64,000 nt of DNA from an uncultured Prevotellaceae bacterium (GCA_900315565.1 OMZS01000027.1:1-64000); one strand, 5' to 3'; shown: positions 1-9,378, numbered from the stretch's first letter. The notes: generated by a model not told the origin, from the sequence alone. Made by a program: numbers and translations.

Positions 1-153
1 TTTAACCTCTTTTTGACTTTATTATAGCCAGAAGTAAGTACTCAGCCCCCACTTTCTTAAACAAAATAATTCAAAAATCTGTCACAAATCTTGTTCCCCG
101 TTTTTACGAAGTCTGATCCTTATGCTCATTGTTATTGATTTTTTCTATTTTTA

Positions 154-182
154 TCTAGAATGCTAGGTTTCTAGAATGCTAG
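154..182. repeat. Direct repeat of TCTAGAATGCTAG, spaced 16 bases
   Basis: The 13-mer TCTAGAATGCTAG occurs at 154-166 and again at 170-182, both copies exact. Each starts with the palindrome TCTAGA. It could be a tandem protein-binding site or a chance duplication, and nothing nearby tells which. Confidence 0.6.
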
Positions 183-310
183 ACTATCTATCCTTCTTGT
201 TCTTTGAAATAGTTTGTGATTTTGGGTCTAATTTAATTAAACAGCAATGGTTTTGCGTGTAAAAACATGTTTTTTGTTTGCAGTGCGTTTGTTTCGCAAA
301 AATGAGCAAT

Positions 311-345
311 GCGACTTCCTCAAAATGGAATTGAAAGGAAGTCGC
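311..345 (-). terminator. Possible terminator of the DUF349 gene
   Basis: GCGACTTCCT (311-320) and AGGAAGTCGC (336-345) form a perfect 10-bp stem with a 15-base loop about 150 bases past the DUF349 stop codon. The U-tract on the minus strand is poor, so intrinsic termination is uncertain. Confidence 0.35.
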
Positions 346-493
346 AGAGGCTACGCACGCGTGCGCGTGTTTATTAAAAGGTGTTAACGCCCTTCGCGTT
401 AGTGGCTTGTTTTTGAAATTAAAAGTCCATCATGGGCAAATCATCCTATTTGTGAGTACACAGCTCGTCGGACGAAGAGTGGAGGAGTGGTGA

Positions 494-2566
494 TTATTCC
501 CCCTTCTCTCTGTTCTCGGCGTCGATGGCCTTGATTTTCTCGCGCACCAGATTGCAGTCGTCCTTCAGGCGCTGCACCTTGCGGTTCATTTCGTCGATGA
601 GCGAATTGCCCTTCTTCGAACTGGCGTTGAGGAAACCGAGGTTATTCTCGTAGGTCTGAATCTCAGCCTTCATGCTCTCGTAGCGGCGCATCAGTCGGCT
701 GCGCTCGTTGTCCAAAGCGTCCTCGCCGCGGCGGGCCATGTCTTTCAGATTGCTCTTGAAGTTGTCCAGCCGGCGACGGGCGGTAGAGATGTTGAGCTCT
801 TTGTAGAGGCGGTCGAGCACTTCGTGATACTCCTTGTACACTTTGTCTTTCTCGCGGAAAGGCACATGGCCAACGGCCTGATATTCGTCGACGAGGCGCT
901 GCACCGTTTCCTGCACATTGTCGCCAGCCTCCTCGGCCACTGCTTTCAGCTGGGCGATGATGTCGCGCTTCTTCTGCAGGTTGGCATGTTCCTGGCTGCG
1001 TGTGCCAGCGGTGGCGGCATTGCGTGCCTCAAAGAATTTGTTGCAGGCTCCGAGGAAGTCTTTCCACAGCTGGTCGCCCATTTTCTTGGGCACCATGCCG
1101 ATGGTCTTCCACTCTTTTTGCAGAGCGATGAGCTTGTCGGTGGTCGATTTCCAGTCGGTGCTGTCCTGCAATGCCTGGGCCTGGGCCACGAGTGCCTTTT
1201 TCTTCTCGGCGTTTTCGGCAAAGCGCTGTTTCAGGTCTCTGAAGTATTGTGCCTTCTTACCGAAGAATTCGTCGCAAGCGGCGCGGAAACGCTCAAAAAT
1301 CTTCACGTTCATCTTCTGCGGAGCAAAGCCAATGGTCTTCCATTCGGCCTGAATCTCCATGATTTCTTTGGTGCGCTGCTCCCAGTCGCTGGCGCCTTTG
1401 CTCTCTTCCTTGGCAATGGCCTCCACACGCTCGCAGAGGGCGGTTTTCTTGTTGAGGTTTTCCTCTTCGCGTGCGCGCAGATTCTCGAAGTGCTGCTGGT
1501 GGCGCTTGTTGATGACGGTGCTGGCGGCCTTGAAGCGTGTCCATATCTCTTCGCGCAGCTCCTTGGCCACGGGACCAATCTCGCGGTACTCCTGATGCAG
1601 TTTCTGCAACTGGTGGAAGGCGCTGATGACGTCGGGCTCGTTGGCCAGGTTCTCGGCAGCTTCGCAAAGCTTGGTCTTCAGCTCCAGGTTCTTGCGGAAG
1701 TCGTACTCGCGGGCTTCGCTGTTGAGTTTGAGCAGGTCGTAGAACTGCTCCACATAGAGCTGGTAGCTGCGCCAGAGCTCGTTGGCCTTGTCGGCAGGTA
1801 CGCTCTTTATCTCGCGCCATTCGGCCTGCAGTTTCTTAAAGTCCTGATAGGCACGGTTGGCCTCCTCGGGCGAGGTGGCCATGTTCTTTATCTTGTCGAT
1901 GATGGCGAGTTTGCGTTTCAGATTCTCCTGTTTCTCAGCTTCCTGCTCCATGAAAATCTTGGCACGCTTCTCTCTGATGACACTCATTTCGGCCTTGAAC
2001 ACTTCCTCGTCCTCGTCGGGCTGCACCTGGAATTTCTCCGGTTCGCCGCCTTGGTCGAGATAGTCTTTCAAACGTGCCTCGCGTTCAGCGATGTGCAGTT
2101 TGTAGAAGATGGTCTTCAGGTTGTCAACTTCCTCCTTGTTGGGAGTCTCTTCGCCGTGGGCAATTTCTTTCACCCTTTCCAGAATCTCTGCCTTGGTCTT
2201 ATAAACCTTCTTGGGCTCTTCCTCAGCGGCTGGGGCGGGTTCGTCGGCTGTTTCCTCGGCGGCTGCAGCCTCTTCGTCGGCAACAGGAGCTTGTTCTGCA
2301 ACAGGGGCTTCGTCGGCAGTGGCAGGTTCCTCGGCAACTTCGGCGGCAGGTTCCTCGGCCACGGCAGGTTCCTCTGTAGCGGGAGCCTCTTCGACCACGG
2401 CAGCCTCCTCTGCGGCAGCTGGCTTTTCGGGCTCTGTGCTTTCGGCCTCGGGAGCAGCTTCTGCCACAGTGTTTTCAACTTGAGAAACCACTTCCTCTGC
2501 AGTTTCCTTTACGATGTTTTCTACGTTTTTTGCCTGTTCAAGGGCGTTGTCTTGAGAGTTCATCAT
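494..2566 (-). CDS. DUF349-repeat coiled-coil protein
   Basis: The 690-residue protein has an acidic Ala/Glu/Pro-rich disordered N terminus (about residues 30-120). Then come at least five DUF349 units, recognisable by repeated cores such as LQAEWREIKSVP (near 246), LHQEYREIGPV, IQAEWKTIGFAP, LQKEWKTIGMVP and LVDEYQAVGHVP (near 560). A charged coiled-coil tail covers about 600-690. The composition is soluble, with no signal peptide or membrane segment. DUF349 proteins are widespread in Bacteroidetes; their molecular role is not established and none is claimed here. Two adjacent Met codons open the frame, and a -7 box lies about 80 bases upstream. The gene appears monocistronic. Confidence 0.9.
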   Translation of the reverse strand: MMNSQDNALEQAKNVENIVKETAEEVVSQVENTVAEAAPEAESTEPEKPAAAEEAAVVEEAPATEEPAVAEEPAAEVAEEPATADEAPVAEQAPVADEEAAAAEETADEPAPAAEEEPKKVYKTKAEILERVKEIAHGEETPNKEEVDNLKTIFYKLHIAEREARLKDYLDQGGEPEKFQVQPDEDEEVFKAEMSVIREKRAKIFMEQEAEKQENLKRKLAIIDKIKNMATSPEEANRAYQDFKKLQAEWREIKSVPADKANELWRSYQLYVEQFYDLLKLNSEAREYDFRKNLELKTKLCEAAENLANEPDVISAFHQLQKLHQEYREIGPVAKELREEIWTRFKAASTVINKRHQQHFENLRAREEENLNKKTALCERVEAIAKEESKGASDWEQRTKEIMEIQAEWKTIGFAPQKMNVKIFERFRAACDEFFGKKAQYFRDLKQRFAENAEKKKALVAQAQALQDSTDWKSTTDKLIALQKEWKTIGMVPKKMGDQLWKDFLGACNKFFEARNAATAGTRSQEHANLQKKRDIIAQLKAVAEEAGDNVQETVQRLVDEYQAVGHVPFREKDKVYKEYHEVLDRLYKELNISTARRRLDNFKSNLKDMARRGEDALDNERSRLMRRYESMKAEIQTYENNLGFLNASSKKGNSLIDEMNRKVQRLKDDCNLVREKIKAIDAENREKGE

Positions 2567-2645
2567 GTCAGTAATTTTGTTGATGATTCGGTGATAAATG
2601 AAGCCACGGCCATGACTGCCAAAGGCTTACACACAATTAGCGGTG

Positions 2646-2653
2646 CAAACTTA
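2646..2653 (-). promoter_or_regulatory. -7 promoter box for the DUF349 gene
   Basis: On the minus strand this reads TAAGTTTG, matching the Bacteroidetes -7 consensus TAnnTTTG. It implies a leader of roughly 75 bases. No clear -33 element was scored. Confidence 0.5.
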
Positions 2654-2998
2654 GACAAAAAAAATGAAAATTCCTAATTTTTGCTCAATTATTTTTGTTT
2701 TTCAATAAAATATGTCTGTTTTTTATAAAACAGGAAGCTGTAAAAACGCGAATGTGCGAGAATATAAACGCGTATTTGTGTAAATAATAATGACTCAAGG
2801 AAAGTAAACAGTGAGTTTTTCAAAAGTTGATTTTATTTTGAGTAAATTTCGAGCAATTTTGTTGGAAACTTTCATCGTTTATGTGGGGTAAGAAGGGGCG
2901 TGTAACCCAACAAAAATTTTTCGTGACCAAATACGCGAAAAATGGCTTTTTGTGCAAAATGCTTGCTGTCAGCTATTTAGGGTATTATTGTCTTGAAA

Positions 2999-3053
2999 CA
3001 GAAAAATATCGTCGTGAAATAAAAAATTATCTCACGACGTTATTATTTTTCTG
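2999..3053. repeat. Single-unit copy of the 21-base intergenic repeat family
   Basis: A 21-base unit beginning CGTCGTGAAATAA (3010-3030) is followed at once by the inverted half-unit CTCACGACG (3031-3039). Flanking CAGAAAAATA (2999-3008) and TATTTTTCTG (3044-3053) extend the palindrome. This is the same layout as the longer arrays at 13.7 and 29.4 kb. The rest of the 2567-3495 gap holds no convincing gene. Confidence 0.6.
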
Positions 3054-3095
3054 ACTAAGCAAAAATGGAAGAAAATCGGCTTCTGTATAAACAAA

Positions 3096-3127
3096 AACCT
3101 GCACAAAATCGATGTTTTGTGCAGGTT
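3096..3127 (-). terminator. Strong 13-bp hairpin with U-rich tail
   Basis: AACCTGCACAAAA (3096-3108) and TTTTGTGCAGGTT (3115-3127) pair perfectly around the 6-base loop TCGATG. On the minus strand the stem is followed by a T-rich run, so it could end transcripts from the pectin operon, although it lies about 370 bases past the pectinesterase stop codon. Confidence 0.5.
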
Positions 3128-3309
3128 CTGATTCTCTTGCTGCCGATAATTGCACACATTCTTTGCTTTTGTGCATCCGGAGACAGGCCCCAAAAATGCA
3201 AAACGACGCTTTTCTGCGCTAGAATGGACGAAAACTGCCGCAAACTTTTGTCAGAAAAAATCAAACTCTCACATCGTTCAAGTCACTCTTCGTGCCTCCG
3301 ATGCGCCAG

Positions 3310-3482
3310 CCGCATTGTAGGGAATAATTCTCCAGCGCATTGTAGGGAATTTAGCTTGTCTAATTCCGTCGGTGCGAAGCGCCGAATGCGCGATGAGATT
3401 GGCACTGGCGTGCCATGGGAATTAGACAAGCTATATTCCCTACAATTCATTATGAGGCCAGCGGAGCGGCAGGCAATTCATT
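3310..3482. repeat. Palindromic repeat element (MITE- or REP-like)
   Basis: A 29-base arm (3339-3367) is the inverted complement of 3418-3446 with one mismatch, around a 50-base centre that carries its own TGGCAC/GTGCCA hairpin. GCATTGTAGGGAAT also occurs as a direct repeat (3312-3325 and 3337-3350), and CAATTCATT repeats at 3443 and 3474. No reading frame in it is credible. It lies between the pectinesterase stop and the DUF349 promoter region. Confidence 0.6.
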
Positions 3483-3495
3483 GGGCCGGGCACCT

Positions 3496-6400
3496 TCATT
3501 TCCTAATGAATTTCTTTCCGTCGGCAATCACCACACCGCGGTAGCTGTCATCTACACGCTGTCCGGCCAGGTTGAAGGCTGCATGGCCTGCTGCCTGCTG
3601 CCGGGCGGCCGAAAGGGTGACAATGGCCGTGGCATCGCTGGCCGTAGCGGCCTTGCTCAGTCCGCCCTGCTCGTTGACGGCCTGCACCTTGATGGCTTCG
3701 GAGTCAAGGCTCAACGCACGGGCACCGGCGGCCATCTCGTAGGTGGTTTCGGTCTGTATGCTCAGAATCTCGTCGCCCTGCGACACCACGTAGCAAATGG
3801 CGTAGGGAACGGGCTGCCAGGAAAGTGTGCTGCCGTCCTGCATGGGCTGCGGCGCATCCACGGGCTCGCAGAGCTGGTCGGGCTGCCAGTTGTCGCTGCC
3901 GCTCATGACGTTCTTCAAGGTGTATTGGGCAGCCTCGTCGGCGGTCAGGAAGTTTTTCACGCCCGACTTTTCTACCTTCTCGCCTGTGTTCCGGTCAATA
4001 TAGTAATAGTACGACTCGCGCTGGCTCAGATCTACGGGGTTGCCGTTGGCATCCACGGTGTTGTAGTCGGCCCAGAGCTCGGGCAGTCCGCCCATGGTGT
4101 TATACCATCCCTTGGCGGGAATGTTGATGTAGGTCTTGGTGTTGATAAATACGGTCTTGGGCTGGTTGTGCCAGGGTCGGCCCAGCCATACGTCGGTGAC
4201 GTTGATGCCCGGCCGCGGACGAATGACATTGTTCTGGAACACGTAGCCCCACTTGGTGTCTGCCGTGTGGTTGGGAGCCACGATGTAGCCTCCCGACGGG
4301 CGGTTGATTTGCAGGGTGTCGCCGTCAAAATAGACATCGCCACCGTTGTAGATGAAGTCAACGGCTCCCTCGATGAGCGAGTTCTTGATGTAGTGGCGGT
4401 TCTGCTGATTGCTGGTGGTGATCCAGGTGTCCTGATAGGAGAGCAGCGCCACGTTGTTCAGGGCTATGCGGTCGCCCACGGTGTTCAGGGCCAGCGCTTG
4501 CGGACCAGCCAGTTTCTCGTAGCCGTAGCTGTTCTCGATGGTGAGGCTCTCGAAGAAGGTGTCGTTGCCCTTCACCACGACGGTGGCTCCTGGGTCAACG
4601 CTGTAGGCATTTTCGCCGCCAGAGAGGCGGTTGTCGTAGATGACCACCTTGTTGCGCTCCTGTCCGACGAAGTGGAGCGAGGTTTTGGCAGCCGGCACGT
4701 CCACGTGCTCGTTGTAGCGTCCGTTCTTGATGAGAATGAGCCACGGCTTGACACGTCCCTCGGGGGCTGCGTCGATGGCGGCCTGCACGGTGGTGTAGTC
4801 GCCGCTGCCGTCCTGTGCCACGATGGCATCGTAGAGACGGGCCTCGGGCTGCTGGCGCTCCATGGTGGTGAAGCTAATTTCTACGGCAGTCACGGCATTG
4901 CCGCTGCGGCTCAGTAGTACGCCCTCGGGCATCATGAAGGTGTAGGTGGTGTTATATTTCAGTCCGCTGTAGCTGAAGATGGCGGTCTTGCCGCTCACGA
5001 TGGGGGTTATCTCCTCGCCGTTGAGCGTGGCCTTGCCCTCGCCCACCTTCACCTTGTTGTCGAAGGTCAGTATGATGTTGCCGTTGGCCGTCACGTCACC
5101 GTCGCCGTCGGCAGGGGTGCTCGACACGAGCGTGGCCACTTCGTCGGCAGCGCCAGCTGAGTCGCCCAGCACAAACACTTCGGCCAGCGACGTGCCGTCG
5201 CGCGAATCGATGACGCCCACCAGCTCAGACTCGTAGTCGGGCATGAAGCGTATATACACGCGGTCCTGATTGGCTGCATCGGCAGGAAGGTCGAACTCCT
5301 GCGAATCCCAGCCACGGTTGGGCAGATGGTAGGTGCCGAAGGTGGTGAACGTTTCGCCGTCGGTGCTGTACTGGGCATACATCACGCCGTAGGCGTTGTA
5401 ATCGTCGCCCACCGAGGCCGACAGTTTCAGGTTCTGGTAGCCCTTCGACGAGAACTGCAACTGGAAATACCACTTCTCGGCAATGGGTTTCCACACGCGG
5501 ATGCCATACTTGCCATTCGTCTTTCCGGCGGCCACGCCGTTGGCCAGCCAGGTGCTGCTGGTACCGTCGGCCTTACGCAACTGCAAGAGACCGGCGTTCT
5601 CGGTGTCGGCCTTATAGTCGGCAGCACGGTCTTGCTTGGGGGCATCGGTGTAGAAGTCCCAACCCACAATAAAGTCGGTGGCAGAGAAGGTGGCCGTCAC
5701 GTTCTTCTCGCCGTCAATGGTCAGGTCGGTGCTCGACTGTGTGCCCGTGGCATCGCCGTCCCAGCCGGTGAAGGTGAGGATGCGGTTGTTCAGGGCGGTC
5801 AGCTTCACGTCGGTGCCTTCTTCGTAGTAGTGGATGCCATCCACCACGTTGCCCTCGGGAAGAAACTGCACCAGGTTGGCGTTGGCACCGCCCTCGAGCG
5901 TCACGTTCAGTGCATACACATTGTTCTGGGTGTAGGTGGCGGTGAGCTCGGTGTTCTGGCTAATCTCAAACTTATAGGTGCGCTCGGTGGAGACGGTGTT
6001 GCCTTCGGCATCCACCCATTCGGCGAAGTGATAGCCAAAGTTGTCGGTGGCACTGACGGTGATCTCGGTGCCCTCGTCAAACTCGCCACCGGCGGGGTTG
6101 CTCGATACTGTTCCGGCACCCGGTGTGCCCAGCTTCACGCTCATTGTGTAGGAAGGAACGGCCTCGACGCTGCCCGTCACATCGCCGCTGACCACCACGC
6201 TGCCAAAGCCATACTCCTTGTTGTTGGCCAGTTTATAGACTTTTATTTTCAGCACAAGTCCAGCGTCGTCGGTTTGCAGGCCAGAGAGGTCGTAGGTGTA
6301 GGTGTTGTATTCGCCGTTGTTTCCGTAGCCAGGCAGCACGCCCTCAGCCAGGATAGTCTCATTGCCTTGGACTATGGCGGTGACGTCGAACTTACCGCCG

Positions 6401-7365
6401 CCGGTGCCCCAGCGGCTGGCATTGAACGAGAACGTCTTGGGGCTGAACGAAAGTCCTTTCTTGGGAATCATGGTGAACGTGAGCACGTCGTCCTCGTTGA
6501 TGGCAGCGTTGTTGTTCGACGGTTTGTAGAGCGTTTCCTGGGCGGTGCCGGCGGCGCGCTGTGTCGAAACCGTCAGCTGGCCGTAGTCCATGGCGGCCAC
6601 CTTGAAGAGGCCTTCGGTCTTCACCTCGGCTGTCAGGTTGTCGTCGGTACCCTTGCCGAGGGGCCAGCTGAGGGTGAAGTCTTTCTCGCTGACCGTCTGC
6701 GCCTCACCGGCGGCTTCGCCGCTGATGCTGATTTCGTTCATGCGCCATTGGGCAGTGGCTCCGTTGGGTGAAATGAGCCTCACCATCACCCTGTCTTTGT
6801 TGTTGGCCGAAAGGCTGACCGTGTGGGTCTTGTAAATCCACCAGTTGGCAGCTCCTTCGTAGCTTCCGGCGTCAAACCAGGTTTGGCCGCCGTCGGTGCT
6901 GACCACCATTTCCATGGCGCGCACCGTGTTGTCACCACAGGTGAAAGAGAAGGTGAACTGCACGTTCTTGTAGCCTTTCGTGGGAAACACAATCTCGAAA
7001 TACTGGTTGTGTTGTTCGGCGTCGGTGTAATCGCTGATGTTATTGGGATCCTTGTCTTGATAGAGCGAGAGAATCTTGTCACCATTGTTGTTCATGATGC
7101 CCCAGTAGCGAGTGCCTTTCGCCGAAACATAGTAGTCGGTGGCTGTTCCTGCGCACTCGTTAGGAAGGATTTGGGGAAGCGAACTGAATCCGTTCCATCC
7201 TACTTGGGCCCACTCGTCGGTGTTGGGCGTATAGACATTGCCCGCTACGGTATAGCCCGTATCGAACGTCCACTGGGCCAGTTTCACGCTCTGGGCTACG
7301 GCTGCCATGGGCAGCAGGGCCAGCAGAGCCACCAGCCATCGGTTGAAAAATGATTTGTTTTGCAT
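3496..7365 (-). CDS. Secreted multidomain pectin methylesterase (CE8)
   Basis: This protein (1289 aa) should remove methyl esters from homogalacturonan. A signal peptide (about 1-24) precedes two beta-sandwich, lectin-like segments (about 25-220 and 575-745), a glycine-rich bacterial repeat region (about 410-570) and an SbsA-type Ig-like domain (about 750-840). The C-terminal CE8 right-handed helix starts near 842 with GDYTTVQAAID. Its signatures are QDTW (near 977), GAVDFIYNG (near 1000) and LGRPW (near 1060); the Asp residues of QDTW and GAVDF are the family's catalytic pair. The last 25 residues (AGQRV...GKKFIRK) resemble the short C-terminal tails of secreted Bacteroidetes proteins. It follows the acetylesterase gene on the same strand with a 103-base gap. 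Typical CE8 proteins are much shorter because they lack the N-terminal modules. Confidence 0.92.
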   Translation of the reverse strand: MQNKSFFNRWLVALLALLPMAAVAQSVKLAQWTFDTGYTVAGNVYTPNTDEWAQVGWNGFSSLPQILPNECAGTATDYYVSAKGTRYWGIMNNNGDKILSLYQDKDPNNISDYTDAEQHNQYFEIVFPTKGYKNVQFTFSFTCGDNTVRAMEMVVSTDGGQTWFDAGSYEGAANWWIYKTHTVSLSANNKDRVMVRLISPNGATAQWRMNEISISGEAAGEAQTVSEKDFTLSWPLGKGTDDNLTAEVKTEGLFKVAAMDYGQLTVSTQRAAGTAQETLYKPSNNNAAINEDDVLTFTMIPKKGLSFSPKTFSFNASRWGTGGGKFDVTAIVQGNETILAEGVLPGYGNNGEYNTYTYDLSGLQTDDAGLVLKIKVYKLANNKEYGFGSVVVSGDVTGSVEAVPSYTMSVKLGTPGAGTVSSNPAGGEFDEGTEITVSATDNFGYHFAEWVDAEGNTVSTERTYKFEISQNTELTATYTQNNVYALNVTLEGGANANLVQFLPEGNVVDGIHYYEEGTDVKLTALNNRILTFTGWDGDATGTQSSTDLTIDGEKNVTATFSATDFIVGWDFYTDAPKQDRAADYKADTENAGLLQLRKADGTSSTWLANGVAAGKTNGKYGIRVWKPIAEKWYFQLQFSSKGYQNLKLSASVGDDYNAYGVMYAQYSTDGETFTTFGTYHLPNRGWDSQEFDLPADAANQDRVYIRFMPDYESELVGVIDSRDGTSLAEVFVLGDSAGAADEVATLVSSTPADGDGDVTANGNIILTFDNKVKVGEGKATLNGEEITPIVSGKTAIFSYSGLKYNTTYTFMMPEGVLLSRSGNAVTAVEISFTTMERQQPEARLYDAIVAQDGSGDYTTVQAAIDAAPEGRVKPWLILIKNGRYNEHVDVPAAKTSLHFVGQERNKVVIYDNRLSGGENAYSVDPGATVVVKGNDTFFESLTIENSYGYEKLAGPQALALNTVGDRIALNNVALLSYQDTWITTSNQQNRHYIKNSLIEGAVDFIYNGGDVYFDGDTLQINRPSGGYIVAPNHTADTKWGYVFQNNVIRPRPGINVTDVWLGRPWHNQPKTVFINTKTYINIPAKGWYNTMGGLPELWADYNTVDANGNPVDLSQRESYYYYIDRNTGEKVEKSGVKNFLTADEAAQYTLKNVMSGSDNWQPDQLCEPVDAPQPMQDGSTLSWQPVPYAICYVVSQGDEILSIQTETTYEMAAGARALSLDSEAIKVQAVNEQGGLSKAATASDATAIVTLSAARQQAAGHAAFNLAGQRVDDSYRGVVIADGKKFIRK

Positions 7366-7468
7366 TGTCAGGTTAGTATTTGATTATTTGTTTTGATACA
7401 TTTTGCGGGAGCCTGAGAATTATTCTTTCAGCCTTGCTCCTTTTCTTTATTTTTACCCGTAACTACGG

Positions 7469-9364
7469 TTATTTAATCAGTTTCATGACGGTTCCGTCAT
7501 CCAAGCGCACCAGGTTCAGACCACGCTGCATTTGCGCCAGCTGCCGTCCGTCAGCGGTAAAAAAAGATTTTGGCTGCAGACTGCTGGTTGACGGGTGTTG
7601 GATATTGTTGATGCCCGTAGAGGTGCTGACAACCATGCCGTGGATGGTGAGGTCGGAGAGGCAGATGGTCTTTCCCTCGGCCGTGCCGTTGTACCAGGGA
7701 TAGACACGTATCAGCAACTGTTGTCCTTCGCCCACGGTGAGCACGGGCTTGGCCTCAACATACTGCGGATTGTTGGCAGGCATTTTCTTCATTTCGAAAA
7801 TAGTGGTGCGGGTGGCGAAATCGTCGATGCTGTAATAGATGTGGCAGCACATGCCGTTGCCACCGCAGCCAGAAACAAAGAGCGAAATGAGGTCAATCTT
7901 CAGTTCGGTTCCCTCAACGGGCTTGACGCCCCACTGAATGTAACGTTCGGGGTTGTCGTCAATTTCGTCGGCGGGCCACTTGTCGCCCGTCAGCAGGTCG
8001 CGTTGCATTTTACGGGAAGCGTCAAAGCTTGTCCACTCGGGCCACTCCGAGGCTTTGTTGGGATTGGAGTACCGTTGCACATACATGCCCTGAAAGGTCT
8101 GAGGCACGACGTTGGCCATGCCGGTCAGCTCGCAGTTGTCGTCGCTCTCCAGTCGCCAGTAGGCGTTCATCTCGGCTCCGCCCTCTAAGGTAATGGCCGT
8201 GGCCGTGAGGGCCACTTCAACGGTGCTTTCACCCTGGCTCACGCTGACAGTGCCTGCGTTCTCGCCATCCTGGGTGAGCGACAACTGGGCGTAGAAGGTC
8301 TTGACGAGCGTGCCTTCCTTGTAGTCGATGGTGAGCTGCGAGGACCAGTCTGTCTTGTTGAGTGAGAGCAAAATGCCGTCGCTGGCGGTTACCACGACGC
8401 TACCCTCAGCGGGAGTCATGCTGAAGGCGTTGATGGTCAGTTCCTTGACGAGCGTCTGTCCTTTGTAGGCTTCGCCCAAGTCGGCAGAGGTGGGGCTGAC
8501 GGTGAGTTCGGTGGGAATGGTGATATTGTCGGCCAGAATGCCCTGCTCTTTCATCAGTCGGGCACACTCGCGGGCCACCAACAGGGCGCCCATTGTGTTG
8601 AAGTGGGTAGAGCCCGTGCCGTCGAAGAGCGTTTCCTCGCACTTGCTGCGGGTGCCGTAGCTCAGATAGAGTTTGGCGGTGGCATTGGTCAGGTCGATAA
8701 AACTGACGCCCTTCTCCTTGGCCAGCTGTTCTGAATGCCAGGCATAGTCCATGGTGTGATCGTCGGCCGGAAGTTTCGGGCCATCGACGGGGCCATTTTC
8801 AGTGAGCACCTTGTAGCCTTCGCCCAGGTCATGACGGCCTTTGCGTGAGATGGTGGAGCCACTGAAATAGCTGCGGCAAACGGGTGAGCATATAATAGGT
8901 ATGGCACCCAGCTCACGAGCCTCGTCAACAATTTTTCCAAGGTTCTCCTTGTAGGTGGTCGAGGGGATGCTGCCGCGCAAATCAACGGCATTTGCAGCAT
9001 TCTGGTCGCCGATGCTTTCGTAGTAGGCTTTCAGTTGCCGTCCGTCCATGCCATCGTTTTTCTCGTCGTTGTGGGCAAAGGAGATAATGACGTAGTCGCC
9101 GGCTTTCACTTGTTTCTTGGCTTTCTGCCAGAGTTCGTTGTAGCCGCCGTAGGTATCACGCCCGCCGAGGGCATAGTTGATGGAGCTCCAGCCATCCGTG
9201 AGAAAGTTACCAAAATACATGCCCCATCCACGGGTGACGGTGGCATCCTCTTCGTAATTTGCCATGGTGGAATCGCCCAGCGTATGGACGGTCTGTGCTT
9301 GAATGCCTAAGCCGAAGCAGCCCATCATCAAGGCAAGCAAACATAATAAAGTAAATCGTTTCAT
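7469..9364 (-). CDS. Secreted SGNH/GDSL esterase, rhamnogalacturonan acetylesterase-like (CE12)
   Basis: A signal peptide (1-23) leads into an SGNH hydrolase. Block I is GDSTM (Ser32), followed by GGRDT and SFAHNDEK, and the His of GSTHFNTMGA lies near residue 263. CE12 enzymes remove acetyl groups from rhamnogalacturonan-I. The usual Asp-x-x-His spacing looks stretched here (DGTGSTH), so catalytic competence deserves a check. After the esterase come an Ig-like beta domain (about 285-400) and a further beta domain. A terminal tail (TADGRQLAQ...MKLIK) resembles the tail of the neighbouring pectinesterase. The gene lies just upstream of the pectinesterase and downstream of the AraC-type regulator, which fits a pectin de-esterification operon. 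Confidence 0.85.
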   Translation of the reverse strand: MKRFTLLCLLALMMGCFGLGIQAQTVHTLGDSTMANYEEDATVTRGWGMYFGNFLTDGWSSINYALGGRDTYGGYNELWQKAKKQVKAGDYVIISFAHNDEKNDGMDGRQLKAYYESIGDQNAANAVDLRGSIPSTTYKENLGKIVDEARELGAIPIICSPVCRSYFSGSTISRKGRHDLGEGYKVLTENGPVDGPKLPADDHTMDYAWHSEQLAKEKGVSFIDLTNATAKLYLSYGTRSKCEETLFDGTGSTHFNTMGALLVARECARLMKEQGILADNITIPTELTVSPTSADLGEAYKGQTLVKELTINAFSMTPAEGSVVVTASDGILLSLNKTDWSSQLTIDYKEGTLVKTFYAQLSLTQDGENAGTVSVSQGESTVEVALTATAITLEGGAEMNAYWRLESDDNCELTGMANVVPQTFQGMYVQRYSNPNKASEWPEWTSFDASRKMQRDLLTGDKWPADEIDDNPERYIQWGVKPVEGTELKIDLISLFVSGCGGNGMCCHIYYSIDDFATRTTIFEMKKMPANNPQYVEAKPVLTVGEGQQLLIRVYPWYNGTAEGKTICLSDLTIHGMVVSTSTGINNIQHPSTSSLQPKSFFTADGRQLAQMQRGLNLVRLDDGTVMKLIK

Positions 9365-9378
9365 CGTAGTTGTTTTTT

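Larger units (their letters stand above)
1..493. other. Non-coding 5' margin of the window
   Basis: AT-rich sequence with no credible gene. It holds a 13-base direct repeat (154-182), a 10-bp inverted repeat (311-345), a 12-base palindrome CGCACGCGTGCG (354-365) and a small 6-bp hairpin (385-401). It lies downstream of the minus-strand DUF349 gene, so the hairpins could form its 3' end. No tRNA or gene fragment was recognised. Confidence 0.6.

Noticed and set aside
824-2677. 617-codon plus-strand frame opposite the DUF349 gene
   Set aside because: It is an antisense shadow of a repetitive, GC-rich coding region; its Leu/Phe/Gly-rich translation matches no protein type.
3065-3544. 159-codon plus-strand frame in the gap before the pectinesterase
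   Set aside because: It runs through the hairpin at 3096-3127 and the palindromic repeat element and into the 3' end of the pectinesterase gene; no promoter or recognisable protein.
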